DNA of 64,000 nt from the NCBI GenBank assembly GCA_026826555.1, contig JAKSZT010053887.1, forward strand, positions 69,323,094 through 69,387,093. The letters are read 5' to 3'. The position numbers and the translations under genes are program-made. The notes beneath the pieces are model-generated. The model saw only the letters and a program-made list of their open reading frames with translations. It did not search any database and was not told the origin of the DNA. This document shows positions 37,076-48,479 of this stretch, one piece after another; the stretch's first letter is position 1; every line of letters begins with the position of its first letter. The stretch comes from Tolypeutes matacus (Eukaryota; Chordata; Mammalia; Cingulata; Chlamyphoridae).

Positions 37076-38598
37076 CTGGGCTGTGCCTCTGGAATATGAA
37101 TGTGTTCAAGTGGTCATGGGTGTTGTCTCAGTGGGTGGAGGAGACACACACAATCACTGAAAGAATATTGACTTCCCATCCTGGGGAGTCCTGCTACATT
37201 CTCTAATAGAGTAGCAAGAATCCCTAGAGTACATGGGCAGTGCCTAGCAAAGGAGGACCGACCAAGCCCTTGATTCTGATGCTTGTACTTATGAACCTCG
37301 TTCTTGTGAAATTGAAACTTAGCCTAGTATTATAGGGTTCCTAAGATTTACCTCCTGAAAGGTCCCTTGTTGCTCAAATGTGGCCTCTCTCTAAGCCAAA
37401 CTCAGCATATAAATTCACTACCTCCCCGTAGTGTGGGACTTGACTCCAGGGGAAGATGTTCCCTGGCACCAAGGGATTACTAACAAGCTGCCAACTAGCA
37501 ATGCATCTGGAAAAAGACCTTGACCAAAAGGGGGACATATTAAATAAAAATGAGATTTTATGACTAAGAGATTTCAAAGTGAGTCGGGAGGTCATTCCAG
37601 AGGTTACACTTAAGGCAAGTCTCAGGAGGATCTCACTGACTGCCACAGTGAACAATGCCTCAAGCAGGGGGGCTCCTGAGGGCTCTAGAGACATCTAGAC
37701 ACTATAGGCAGGGCAGACAATCCCAGGAATTCGGCATCCTGTCAGTGGGCCTTACCTTAGTATATATGATAACCTATTCCCCCAATGTATTGGAGTTAGA
37801 TTCATTTATAATTTTCATACAGCTGACTCTTATGCCCCTTTTACTTGAACCTATAATTAGCACTATATCCATTAAATATTCATTTGCTGGTTGAGCCCTG
37901 AATCTCAGCAGAGTTTCAGCCAACACCTACTCTCCAGTTCATCGGATTCACCCAGGACAACTAACAAAAGGATGATGGGCAACTCCCATACCCCAAAAAC
38001 AGAGAGTATCCACAACTGCAAGCAAGACAGTTCCAGCCCTATGCCCCATGAGATTTAAACGCCCTGCCAATCGGAAGTAGAGTGGCATCACCATCCCAAA
38101 ATCCTCAAGATTGAGGAATGAGCAAACATAAGGGAGGAATGCAACAACGTACTAAAGTAGATTTCTTATTATTCTAGTAATAGAAGACCTTGTAACATTG
38201 GTATAGAGGCAGTAGTCACCAGAGGTTCGGAGGGAAGGGAGAGGGAAGAATAGGTGTAACATAGGATAAATGGGGATATTGGAATTGTTCTATATGATAT
38301 TGCAATGACAGATACAGGCCATTATACATTTTATCAAAACCTATAAAATTGCGTAGCACAAAGTATAAACCACGGTGTAAACTATTGACCATGGTTAGTA
38401 TTTATGCTTCAATATGTGTTCATCAATTGTAACAAATGTAGCACACTAATGAAAGATGTTAATGGAAAAAGCTTGGGAGAGGAAGAGAATGGGGTATATG
38501 GGAATCCCTATGTTTTCAATGTAACATTTATGTAATCTAAAGCTTCTTTTAAAATAACAAAAATTATAAATAAATGCGTGCATACATATATACAAACA
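37076..38598 (+). mobile_element. Young-lineage L1 3' UTR, 5'-truncated, not inverted
   Basis: It starts within the long 3' UTR ('gcctctggaatatgaatgtg') and runs colinearly through the middle part (compare the reverse complement of 19780-20250) and the distal part (compare 9402-10345) to the 'ttatgtaatctaaagcttc' end. Flanking words tataatggtttgg (37063-37075) and tacaatgttttgg (38599-38611) agree at 11 of 13 positions, consistent with a target-site duplication. No ORF2 is present. The 106-residue minus-strand frame at 37374-37694 is antisense UTR. Confidence 0.85.
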
Positions 38599-38611
38599 TA
38601 CAATGTTTTGG

Positions 38612-39210
38612 GAAAAGTTGGGCCATAAGATTAACAGATTTAACTTTATTGTAAATTGCAGTGTTGACAGATTGGACATCATGATATTATCCTTAAGAAA
38701 CTGGTCCCACTATAAAGCTGGCCTACTTTGCTTTGCTTTTAAGTTAACATTGGTCAGTAATAAAAGGAATTTTTTGTATTTTTTTCTCTTTGTCATTTAT
38801 TGTCCAATTTGTCTGCCCAGAAATTGAAGGTATAGTATATAAAATAATTGTCCCTGATTCTGTCATTAGCTAAGTAATAGAACTCCAATATTATCTCTTA
38901 ACCAGTGTATCATATTATCATATTTTCTTTATCAAAAGATATATTTGCTTGCATAGAGATGGGGGTCTCCTTTATATTTCTTGTGTATGGGAGTAGAAAT
39001 AAAACTTTAAAATAATGAAATGAACTATAACAGTATAGAGGATAGTCAGGTTGCTTTTGAAAAATCTAAACAAGGAAACTGTTCTGCATAGGACGATAAA
39101 ATATTCTTTAGGACAAAGAAAGTTCTGCAATAAGAATTAAAGCTATTCCCTTGCTCCATTTAAAATATCATTGAATATGAGAAGAAAAGGAATTTTAAAT
39201 TTCACCCAGG
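38612..39210. other. AT-rich intergenic DNA, no assigned element
   Basis: No gene or clear repeat family is seen here. Confidence 0.5.
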
Positions 39211-39214
39211 TCAA

Positions 39215-39315
39215 TAAACAGATAAGCTCCCTGAGGGCATAAGCTATATCTGTTTTGTTCAACAATCTATTACAACTGTGTATTAACTACATGTTGCATG
39301 AATAAATTAACTACT
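39215..39315 (+). repeat. L2 LINE 3' end
   Basis: 'gctccctgagggcataagc', 'tctgttttgttcaacaatct' and 'tgttgcatgaataaatta' correspond to the conserved L2 3' end. It is short and diverged. Confidence 0.65.
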
Positions 39316-39419
39316 TTGTTTTACAAATGAAGAAACTTAGTCCCCTTAAAATGAAGACTACTGAACCAGGTAATAGACTTGACTCTAATAGTCACAACAA
39401 TACCTTTTACCTCACATGC

Positions 39420-39915
39420 TCTTTTCCAAAGTGACTCCTCCATCAAGAGGTAAGAGTCTAGAGTCTATTTCCTCTCCCCTTGGACGTGGACTAGCCCTAT
39501 GAGTTATTTTAACCAATAGAACAAGCTAAAATGATGTTGTACCACTTCTGAGTCTTGGTCTGTAGAGGTCTGCAGCTTCTGCCTCTACTGCTTGGAATGT
39601 TTGTGCCTGGGACCTAGTTAATATTATAAAGAAGCTCAAGCAGGCCACAATGAGAGAGCCTCACAGAGAGTGAGAGATCTTCCTAGCCTCCCAGTCATCC
39701 TTACCAAGGTGTAGGAAATATGAGTGAAGCCATACTGGATGTTCCAGCCCCAGCTGCCATCTTGCCACAACCTTTTGAGAGATTAATGGCACATGGAGCA
39801 GAAGAACAACCCCATGAAGTTCTACCTGAATATTAGCAAATGAAATTCTTGTTGTTTTAAGACACTAAGCTTTGAGCTAGTTTGTTTCACAGCAATAGGA
39901 AACTGAAAGATATGC
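39420..39915 (+). mobile_element. MLT1-type LTR (ERVL-MaLR)
   Basis: Ordered matches to older MLT1 LTRs are visible: the 'ccccttggacgtggactag' block, 'gagtgaagccatactggatg' and 'ccagccccagctgccatcttg'. They are followed by the ending 'tgttgttttaagacactaag' and gcaataggaaactgaaaga. It is a solo, diverged LTR on the plus strand. Confidence 0.75.
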
Positions 39916-39919
39916 CATG

Positions 39920-41860
39920 TATCCAGTTGTAGTGGAATCCTCATAGGAATTGAGTATTTATCCCCCCATCTCCAAATGTTAAAAGTATTCTAACATTTTA
40001 TTTTTGTTGTACAAAATTTATATTTCTATTCTTAGTTTTAAAATAGGGGATAGAACACAATAGTGGCAGTTACTTTATTTCTAAGTAAGTCTCAGTTTTC
40101 TCTGACTTATTAAGAAACAACACAAATAATACTGTCTGAACACTTAACAAGATGTTATACTTGAATAATTAACACCTGTACACAGAATTTAAAAAGATCC
40201 TAAAACTAGAAACAAAATGTGGGCACAAATAATTCCAAATACTTTTAAGATAAATCCATTTATATTTCCCTATGCATATGATGAAAATAGTAAGAAGTGC
40301 CTAAAGCATTGCCTCTGGATAAAGAAAGAAGATTGCCAATCCTCATAAATGTCAGATAAGTAGAAATCCAAACTACTATGCTGAACAAATTTTCCAAAGC
40401 TCAACATTCTTTTTATAACAGAACATTATCAGTCTTTAAGCTTTTAGAATGCAAACTTTTCAAGTGGTTTATAAGAAATAAATATATTACTGTTTTAAAG
40501 TTAAAAATTTAAATAGTAAATTATAAAAGTCAAAAATGAAATATATGGAAATAAAATCAAGACAAAAATATTTACATATTCTGTTGTTAAAATGATACAA
40601 AGTCTTTGTACATCATAAAACACTAAGTGATCAAAACAATTTAATTCAAATTTATGAGTATTTATTATCCAGACATTATATCTATTGCTAAAAAGTATAT
40701 GGCAAAAAGGAGGGAAAGAAGGAACCAAGGAAAGCAGGAAGGCAAGAAGGCAGGAAGGCAAGAAGGCAGAAAGGCAAGAAGGCAGGAAGGCAGGAAGGAA
40801 AGAAAGCAGGCAGGAAGGAAGATTTCCTAATGGGAGGTAAGAGAAGTAATAGAGAGAGAGGGAGGAAGTTTTATATTGTTCCACTGAGGAACTTACAACA
40901 TAAATAAAAAGATAAAGGTGATAAGGAACCGGTATGAAATACTGGTTCCCATAACTGCAGTCTTAAATACACAATCTATAACCCCCCCCCCTTTTTTTTT
41001 TACTTTCTTCTCCATTCCCCTTCTCAAGTCTGAATGGGCTCCCACTAATTCTATACCTTACATTCAATCATCATAGCACAGAAATTAGGGCTCCCACAGT
41101 AATGCCCCACTAGTGAAAACAAATTTATTCTTTCATTACTTATGTGGTGAGAACTCTTTGAAACATGTAACAATTTTAATACATTGCCCTTTCTCAACTT
41201 CCTATGTTAGCTCCTCTTCATTATTTACCACTTTTAGTCCCAGTTAGGGTTCACCTCAGTCCTTATGGGCTGAAGGATATTTTCAATCCTGATATTTGTG
41301 GACTAGAAAAGATTGTGAAAAGAAAAAGTTAGCCGAGTTCTACATGAGTGTGTGAGGTTCTAAGACAGGAAACGATGCTATTAGGGACCACTGGCCTATC
41401 CAAAATTAGTTGTTATCTTGTTTTGAACTCCATCCATTTCTAGGTACCAAAGACCAACTGTAGAGGGGCCAAGCTGGGTTCATTTAGAATGCATATAGGC
41501 TCCTTGAGTCTGCCCCACCTGCCTCTATTATTTTCAGGTTGTCTCTGATTTGTTAAACTGTGAGTGCTTTGATAACAACTTTGCATTTCAAAGATCAAGA
41601 CAGATTTTTATCTACAATGAATGGGAGCTCTTAGATCTCTGTGTCTCTCAGGATCATGTGCCTAGCAGGCTGTGCTTTTCATTCATGGCCATCTTTCTGA
41701 GGGATTTTTACCAAGTCTATTGTGAATCTACTTTCCCAGTCCAGACTTCATCTACAACCAAGGCAAGTATAACCATTAGTCTATTTTACATGACCACTTC
41801 CTGGCCAAATTAGCATTTATAAAAGAGAATTTATTATATCCATCATCCCAATCAAACAAC
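39920..41860. other. Intergenic DNA with a purine microsatellite
   Basis: A GGCA/GGAA purine-rich microsatellite lies at 40703-40821 and a C-run followed by a T-run at 40981-41001. The rest is AT-rich and unassigned. Frames at 40501-40884 (minus) and 41550-41813 (plus) lack any recognisable domain; the first owes its serine/leucine repeats to the microsatellite. Confidence 0.5.
40703..40821 (+). repeat. (GGCA)n/(GGAA)n microsatellite
   Basis: It is an imperfect tandem array of AAGGCAGGAAGGC-type units with interspersed GGAA. It is almost purine-only apart from the regular C. Confidence 0.9.
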
Positions 41861-42245
41861 CTTTCATCCTATCCATCTTCTCTTGGCTAATGTACCACCT
41901 GTTTATCTAAGCAGAAAAATCTAAGCATCGTCTTTTGGCCCCTTTCTTCCCCCAACTGTTATATCAATCAGTAAAAGAATTTTGTCTATTTTACATGAAA
42001 ACATATCTTTACCAGAAGTAACCTTCTCTCCCATACCACTACCAAACTTAGAACCTTTAACATTTCTTACCTTGACTACTAAAATAGATCATTAACTTTA
42101 TCTATTATCTTTTATTTCTTCTATCTTCTACTCATTCTCCATTTTTTCAAAAAGATAATAATTTAAACACACAAATGTGATCCTGGAACCCTCCTGATTA
42201 AATCTTTTGTATGAGTCAGGGAAACAGAACCAACAGGATATAGAT

Positions 42246-42304
<59 letters not shown>
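42246..42304 (+). repeat. (GATA)n microsatellite
   Basis: About 14 to 15 perfect GATA units, then gatgatagata. It expanded from the naturally AT/GATA-prone end of the MLT2-type LTR. It is probably length-polymorphic. Confidence 0.95.
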
Positions 42305-42405
42305 GATAGATATACAGACAGATTTAATATAAGGAATTGCTCCAAAGGCTCCAAATAATACCTCTATTTGTGACTAGCACTTCAAGCACTATTGGATCTG
42401 CTAGA

Positions 42406-42720
42406 TTAATAGGTCCAAATAGAGTCACTTGTCCAGCAGCCTGAACCTGTTGCAGAGCCTTCTCTTATTCCAGTCTCTACTAAAACTCCACTGATTAGGT
42501 GATCTCCATAAGCTCCTATTCTGACTGGTAGGCACAGAACTGTTTTGTGTTTCCTGGAGTCAGAGCCAGTGTCCAGTAACCCCCAATTTGTCTGATCATT
42601 TCCTTTTCCCCAATGCACAATCACCCTGTAAAAGGCATTAAGTTCCTTTGGAGAAAAGATTAACAGTAAAAAAGTTGGTGGTGTAGCAGGGGCCTTCCCC
42701 AAGGGGACCTGACCTTCCAT
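42406..42720 (-). pseudogene. ERVL protease remnant (pol N-terminus)
   Basis: The minus-strand frame of 104 residues contains the retroviral aspartic protease signature LLDTGSD at residues 48-54 and a downstream VRIGAYGDHLISGVLVETG-like block, in the order expected for the ERVL protease. The preceding residues match the gag-pol linker only loosely. It ends where the 3' deletion begins, with no reverse transcriptase after it. Upstream gag sequence is full of stops. It is an inactive relic. Confidence 0.65.
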
Positions 42721-43759
42721 TCAAAAATGCCTGGATATGAAAACTGTTTCAAGTCTGGGAATTGATTGAGGCCCATGACTCTTTATTTTTGTGATTCAAG
42801 TTAGACTTTTGTTCACTTGACCAAGAATGATTCTGCTTACATAGATCAAGTAAGAATTCAATAGACTGCCCATCTATTGCACTTCTAGGTGCCCGATGAT
42901 CAGTTAGCCAACATCATCGATGTCTGTGAGTCAAATTGATTGTCTGATTACTGCACTAACTCTGTTATCCATTTCAGTAAACACCCACCATACCTTTGCT
43001 GATTAAGTGCCACCACTTGGCTTTTGCCAATGCAGGATTTGATCTTCTCCCACTAGTTCAGTAGCAAAAGTTTCCACAGTAATATCTGACTTACAAAGAA
43101 GAGCAATCTCAGAGCACTTCAGGGATGCTGGGGCTTCTATCACAAATTTATTACTCATAGTAATGGTGAAAGGTGTTCTGTGGACACTCGCAGGGTGGGT
43201 GGATCAGATCTTACATGATGAATCTACTTTAACATTTCAATCACCTTAAGCATGTTAATACTTTTTTCTACATTATACCAAGGCAATTCTGGTACTTGAA
43301 CTTCATTTAACATAGGGCACATTTGATCCATATTTCAGTCAACCAATCAAACTGTTAGAGCCCTTACTGACTCCTCAAGCTACAACAGTGAATCCAGAAT
43401 GTCTGCTTAGTGGGCTCATGACCTAGTCAGTCATGTAAATATTGTAAATATTAAGTGGTTTATTATAGTAATTGACTCATGGGGATTGGCAGGCCTGAAT
43501 TTCATAGGGCGGGCTTCAAGTTGAAACCTCTTATAGGCATTTGAGTAGGAGTATCTAATGTTTATATTTGTGTATCTCCATCGCAAAATCATGTCATGGA
43601 GTATCAGTACCCTCTTTATCATTGGTTATAGAGTTATTAGTACCTTTCAGTATAATCAGATTATAGAACCAAACCTAAAAACTCCAAAATCAATTCAGAA
43701 ATCAGAAATCTCATCCTTAAGATTTTCTTTTTCAAGAACCACTCCTGTTAACAAAAGTT

Positions 43760-44238
43760 TGTATAGTCAGTGTTCTCCAGAGAAACAAAAGCAATGGGGG
43801 AGGGTGGGTAGAGAAAGAGAGAGAATGAATGAGGTATTGGCTCATGCAACCAATGGAGTGGGCTAGTCCAAACTCTGTAGGACAGGTCACAAGATGCATA
43901 CTCCAATAAAGGCCGTGCTTAAGTCCTTATGCTAAATTCCCCAGGTGAAGCTGGCTGGCTGGAAATTCTGGCAAGAGCCAATGATGAAGTTAAGGCAGAA
44001 ATTTTACTTCTGACCCCTGAAATCTTCAGTTCAAGCTTTTAAGGCCTCCAACTGATTAGATGAGGAAACTCCCCACCTTGCTAAAGGAAACCTCCTTTGT
44101 CATCCATAGATGCAATCAGCTGACTACAGATGCAAATCCCATCTTAAAATACACTCTGAGTAACAAGCAAGGCAGTGCTTGACCAAAGAAATGGAAACTA
44201 TAACCTAGCCAAGTTGACACATGAAATAATCTATCACA
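43760..44238 (-). mobile_element. 5' LTR of the ERVL provirus (MLT2-type)
   Basis: On the minus strand it begins TGTGATAG, followed by ATGTGTCAACTTGGCTAGG, and ends with TTTCTCTGGAGAACACTGAC and TATACA, the conserved ends of MLT2-type LTRs. Its length of 479 bp is normal for the family. Confidence 0.8.
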
Positions 44239-44503
44239 TTCCTCAAGAATGTCCCTTCTAGTTCAAGATAAAGCCCAAACTAATAAGGGAACTTTTTTGC
44301 CTTATAAGTTTCATCTGTGCAGCTTCCCATTCCTAACCCCATAACTATAATAGAGCATCTGAATTTCCCTAATATGTCTTCTTCCGTCAATGAGAATATG
44401 CTATTTCTTCTGCCTAGAAATCGCTATTGCTTTTATTAACCTGCTAAATACCTCTTTCTTGATAAACAATAAAAAATTCCTCCTCTTTTATGAAGGGTTC
44501 ACT

Positions 44504-44561
44504 GAATTTCACATTCCCCAACCCCTGTATGAGAATTTCACATTCCCCAACCCCTGCATGA
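44504..44561 (+). repeat. Two-copy 29-bp tandem duplication inside L2
   Basis: Units 44504-44532 and 44533-44561 differ at one base (tat versus cat near the end). It is a recent local duplication within the old L2. Confidence 0.9.
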
Positions 44562-44779
44562 AGCCACACTTGATGAGCTGATCATTTCATTCATTGTGCC
44601 ACCACTGAATCATAAATAAAACTCAAAAATGTACTTAACTAGCTCCATCATTAGACTCTGAACCCCTCTGAAGGGCATGAACCATGTTCACTTTAGTATC
44701 TTCACCTGCAATTGCCTTTGCAAATTTTAGGCATACAATAATTTCAATAATTTGAAAAATGAATGAATGAATAAAAGCA

Positions 44780-45425
44780 CAAAATAACTCTTAGTATAAT
44801 CTTTAAGCAGTCATTTAATTTAATTTTCTTTGTCTGTAAAATGAAAGATACTGCATAAATCCCTGAAAGCTCAATTCTATGAACTTTGAAATCAGAGAAG
44901 AAAAAAGACAATGGATAAAATAACAGATTTTATCAAAATCTGTGCTCTAGAAATTCAAAATATCAGTGCTCTAGAAATTTAGAAATTCTTGCAATATGAG
45001 CTGTAAGACTTATGTAAAAGGGGCCATTTAAGTTTAATCTTGATGGATAAGTTAAATGTGGAGAGTGAAAAGGAGAGCACAGCAAGAGCATTTCATGAGA
45101 GAAATGGTTAAAATAGAAACCAGTATGTTTGTTAGAAACAATATGGAGATTATCTGTCTAGAGCAATGGTTTGGCATTTTTGAGGAGTTGTGAGAGATAG
45201 AACTGGAGATGCTAAATGAGGCTACTAAGCAGTAAAATTTTAAGTTACTCCCTAGAAGGACCAATTACCATTATCACAATATTTTCAAAATAATTTGCCA
45301 TAAAACTGGAATTAGACAACCAGAAAAAATCATATCCTGAATGTCTAATTATGAACATGTTTTCTAAAATAATTTGTCAATGCTGTAGTAGTTTATTACA
45401 ATTATTGACTTCCATATATTGACAT
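44780..45425. other. Intergenic DNA, possible MIR3-like trace
   Basis: 44805-44895 faintly resembles a MIR/L3 tail ('ctgtaaaatgaaag', 'tcaattctatgaac'). The rest is unassigned. A small hairpin (cagatttt/aaaatctg) lies near 44923-44942. Confidence 0.35.
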
Positions 45426-45429
45426 TTCA

Positions 45430-45900
45430 TTCTAACACACAGAAGCCCCTTCATTGCCTTGCTATAATCATCCATGCTCCATCCTGTGTAGTTATGAGAA
45501 CTAATTCAATGCTCCAGATAAAACTTAATATTGTACCATTCCTTCAATCTGACATTTATTTTCATGGCTCTGTACTTTGGTTATGCTCTATGCCTTTCTT
45601 AAAATACTCTTGTATATCTCTACTTCACAAATTCATGCACATCCTTCAATATAGAGTGCAAAAGCCACCTTTCCCATGAAACTTTCCCTGACTACACAGG
45701 CTAAAATAAGTGATTCTTTCTTCAAGGCTCAATAGCACCTTTATACTCCCATTATATTAGTCACCATGCAATATCACTATTATTATATTGCTTCCTTCCA
45801 AGGCTTCTCAAGGACAAACTCAGCCTTATTTATCTCAAACCTCTAAAACCTTGCAGTTTCTAGCAAATAGAATGGGTTCATTGAATATTTATTAAAATAA
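45430..45900 (+). repeat. L2 LINE 3' region
   Basis: 'catgcacatccttcaatata', 'aaaagccacctttcccatg', 'ctttccctgactacacagg' and an ending near 'ttgaatatttattaaaa' follow the L2 3' consensus in order. It is separate from the L2 ending at 44776. Confidence 0.7.
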
Positions 45901-46344
45901 TATTTATCAGATAATAATACATGTTGTGAGTTTTCTGAATTGCTAACAATCTAAGGTTAATGTTTTTATTTTTATTTTCATCTATAATATTCTGTTTAAA
46001 AAGAGCAGCAAACAAGAAAATAAGATTTTTTTGCCTATCAAATAGAATTTTTAAAAATACTCATTCTTGACTAGATGGAAGTAAATAAAGTACTCTCACA
46101 AGCTGCTGGTCAGTGTATAAAGTTCTGAAAAGAAGTTTGTCAATATTTATCAAAAACTTTTTAAGAAATTAAATCACTGAAACCAGTAATATTGCTTCTA
46201 ACCACATTTACTAATAACACATTAGAATGATTGAGAAAAATAATGTATGGCTAAATGATGAAAAGCTATGTAATCATTGAATATTGTGTGTTCAAATATT
46301 TTGTTATAATATAGAACAAAAAGACTATCTTTGAGACTTTTCTG

Positions 46345-46565
46345 AAAGCTGTGGTGATCAACTTATTTTCAAACCCTACTTTTTGCTCCTGACCAATTGA
46401 ACAACTTTGGCCAAGTTACTTATATTCTCCAAACCATTGGTTCACATTCATAAATTGAGTACAATAATATTAACTATTCCCAGGGTTTTTTTGAAAAATA
46501 AATGAGACAAAAAATGTAAAACATTCAGAACAGTGACAAGCATAGAATAAGTGATTGATAATATA
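46345..46565 (+). repeat. MIR SINE, diverged
   Basis: The order tgaacaactttggccaagtt, 'cataaattgagtacaataat', 'cagggtttttttgaaaaata' and 'gacaagcatagaataagtg' fits a MIR. Divergence is high. Confidence 0.6.
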
Positions 46566-46569
46566 ATCT

Positions 46570-48020
46570 ATGATACCAGTGACAATTGATGAAGGAAGTG
46601 GTCCATTAAAAACAAAGTGAGACTCACTTTATCAGAAACACCTAGAATCTCAAGATGTAGAATTTCAATTTTGAAGCAGTTCAACTGCTAGCATGGCTTT
46701 TTATAGAGAACTTAAGATTAAGAGACAGACAATATTTTCTTTATAAGCATTTTTGTTGAAAAATAGAGAATACTATTCTTAGTTATCATTATTCTGGGCA
46801 TAGTACTGGATGTTATGGTTTTCATTCTTAGGATTGATAATTTAGATTTCCATTTTAGACATTTAAAAATAATTTTTTGACAAGATAATTCTGCTACCTT
46901 ACTAACTAATCATCTCAGAGCCTACACAATTATTTACATTGTACCATTAATGGTCTGTTTCTTTTTAAAAGCTCAGGCAATCATTGTGACAGTAACAAGT
47001 CAGGGTTTTATGATTATTTAAGCTGCTGGTCTCCTTTATTCATCCTTAAAAGAGATGTCACTCAAATTCACATCTGATTGGTACTTCCCAATGAACAATG
47101 AGGAAAATTTGCACTTGTCATGAAGTCATTTATAATGACGTTAGAAAAGAAAAGATTGAAACATTTATAAATGTCTTTAGAAATACTTGCTATGCAAATG
47201 CGCTGAGTGGGATGTTTTAAAGGAAATTTCTTTAAAATCATATCTGTTTGAAAATCATTTGAAGACCCCAATTAATTGGAGATGGGGTGTTAGGAGTCAT
47301 GTGATAACAGCAAGTAATTTTGGAGTGATTGCTATATATCGATCACTATTGTGCCAAAACATTTACTTTGAAAATATTTAAAATGAGATTACCCATCCAG
47401 TTAAGATTGTAACATTAAAGGAAACAAAGATTAAGTCAATATAAAATTATCTTTGGGATAGGGTGGAAAAGGATGCAAAAAAAGAATAACGAAGTGTGAT
47501 TTATTTATAATCACCCAAGAACTAAGAGAAACTTAGACAAGCAAAAATGAGAATTTTCACTGCTGACAAGATTTATCTCTTTTGTCACATATATGTGCAT
47601 GTGTGTGTACAGCACCTTCATGTAGAGGGAGAATATGTGGAATTCCTTTGGAATATATATAACTTTGCAAGCATCCACTCTTTGTGGTAACTTTAACAAA
47701 CATATTTTGTATGTTTGATATTACCTTAAACTCTGGCCACTTAATCTGCTTCATATATCATGAGCACTTGCTTTCATATGAAATACATTTCTCTTTGTTT
47801 TTGTGTAATGTGAGAGGAAATAAATACTCCCCACTTAAGCACAGAGGAGAAAAATTGTCTCTGTGTGACTTAAATAAGGAGTCTTTGAAGCTTCATTAAT
47901 CCCGACTCCTCACCAATCACTCTTAAACAGAGAGCTGTTTAAGTTGGCACAGAAAAGTCTTCTTTCTAAAGGTTCTTGGGACCTAGGGAGTTTTCCCTGT
48001 CTTGTGGATGGAGATTTCAA
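46570..48020. other. AT-rich intergenic DNA, no assigned element
   Basis: No gene, RNA or clear repeat is recognised. Frames at 47068-47899 overlap on opposite strands and are uninformative. Confidence 0.5.
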
Positions 48021-48025
48021 TGATG

Positions 48026-48475
48026 TATTAGTTTCACAGGGCTGCTTAACAATTTACCACAAACTGGGTGACTTAATATAAAGAAATTTATTCTTTCACA
48101 GTGGTGGAGGCTAGAAGTCTGAAACGAAGGCGTTTGCCAGGCTGTACTGCCTTCAGGGGCTCTGGGGAGGAATCCCTCCTTGCCTCTTCTTGGCTTCTAG
48201 CAGTCCCAGGTGTTCCTTGCTTGTACAGCATAAATTTAATCTCCATCTCTGTTTTAACATGGTCATCTTCTCCCCGTGTGTCTCCATGTCCCAATTTCCT
48301 TCTTATAAGAACACCAGTCATATTGAATTAGGGTTCACCCTAATCCAGTAGAACTTTATTTTATCTAATTGCATCTGCGAAGATCCTATTTACAAATAAA
48401 GTCACATCCACAGTACTAGGAGTTAGGACTTGAGCATATCTGTGGGGGGTTGGGCATATTCAATTAACAACAGGT
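48026..48475 (-). mobile_element. MLT1A-like LTR (ERVL-MaLR)
   Basis: On the plus strand it reads gtattagtttcacagggctg, 'ggtggaggctagaagtctg', a 'ttccttcttataagaacacc' block, 'ttcaccctaatccagtag' and 'cctatttacaaataaagtc'. This is the reverse complement of MLT1A-type LTRs in order. It is complete or nearly so, solo and non-coding. The opposing 76- and 77-residue frames here are fortuitous. Confidence 0.8.
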
Positions 48476-48479
48476 GGTA

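Larger units (their letters stand above)
42208..44238 (-). mobile_element. Deleted ERVL provirus with MLT2-type LTRs
   Basis: This is an old endogenous retrovirus-like element on the minus strand. The 5' LTR is 43760-44238. Directly after it on the minus strand is a degraded primer-binding site (43733-43757) resembling the tRNA-Leu type expected for ERVL. The internal part (about 42400-43759) covers a gag-like region and the start of pol with a protease remnant. The 3' LTR is represented only by its end, 42208 to about 42360. Reverse transcriptase, RNase H and integrase are absent, presumably lost with the start of the 3' LTR in one deletion. The flanking five-mers do not match well. Confidence 0.75.
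41870..44776 (+). repeat. L2 LINE, split by an ERVL provirus
   Basis: The parts 41870-42207 and 44239-44776 read as one L2 in order. The left part runs through a 'gtgatcctggaaccctcctg' block. The right part resumes with 'caagataaagcccaaactaa' and 'tctgcctagaaatcgc', and ends in the L2 3' end with gaatgaatgaataaaa at 44761-44776. The join across the provirus has no apparent loss, which dates the L2 as older. Confidence 0.7.

Noticed and set aside
40501..40884. A 127-residue minus-strand membrane-like protein
   Set aside because: Half of it is translation of the GGCA/GGAA microsatellite; the rest is AT-rich sequence without a domain.
42246..42304. A CRISPR-like or regulatory repeat array
   Set aside because: It is a plain GATA tetranucleotide microsatellite without spacers.
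42406..42720. A live retroviral protease gene co-opted by the host
   Set aside because: The protease signature is present, but the flanking gag is full of stops, pol is truncated just after it, and no splice or promoter context supports expression.
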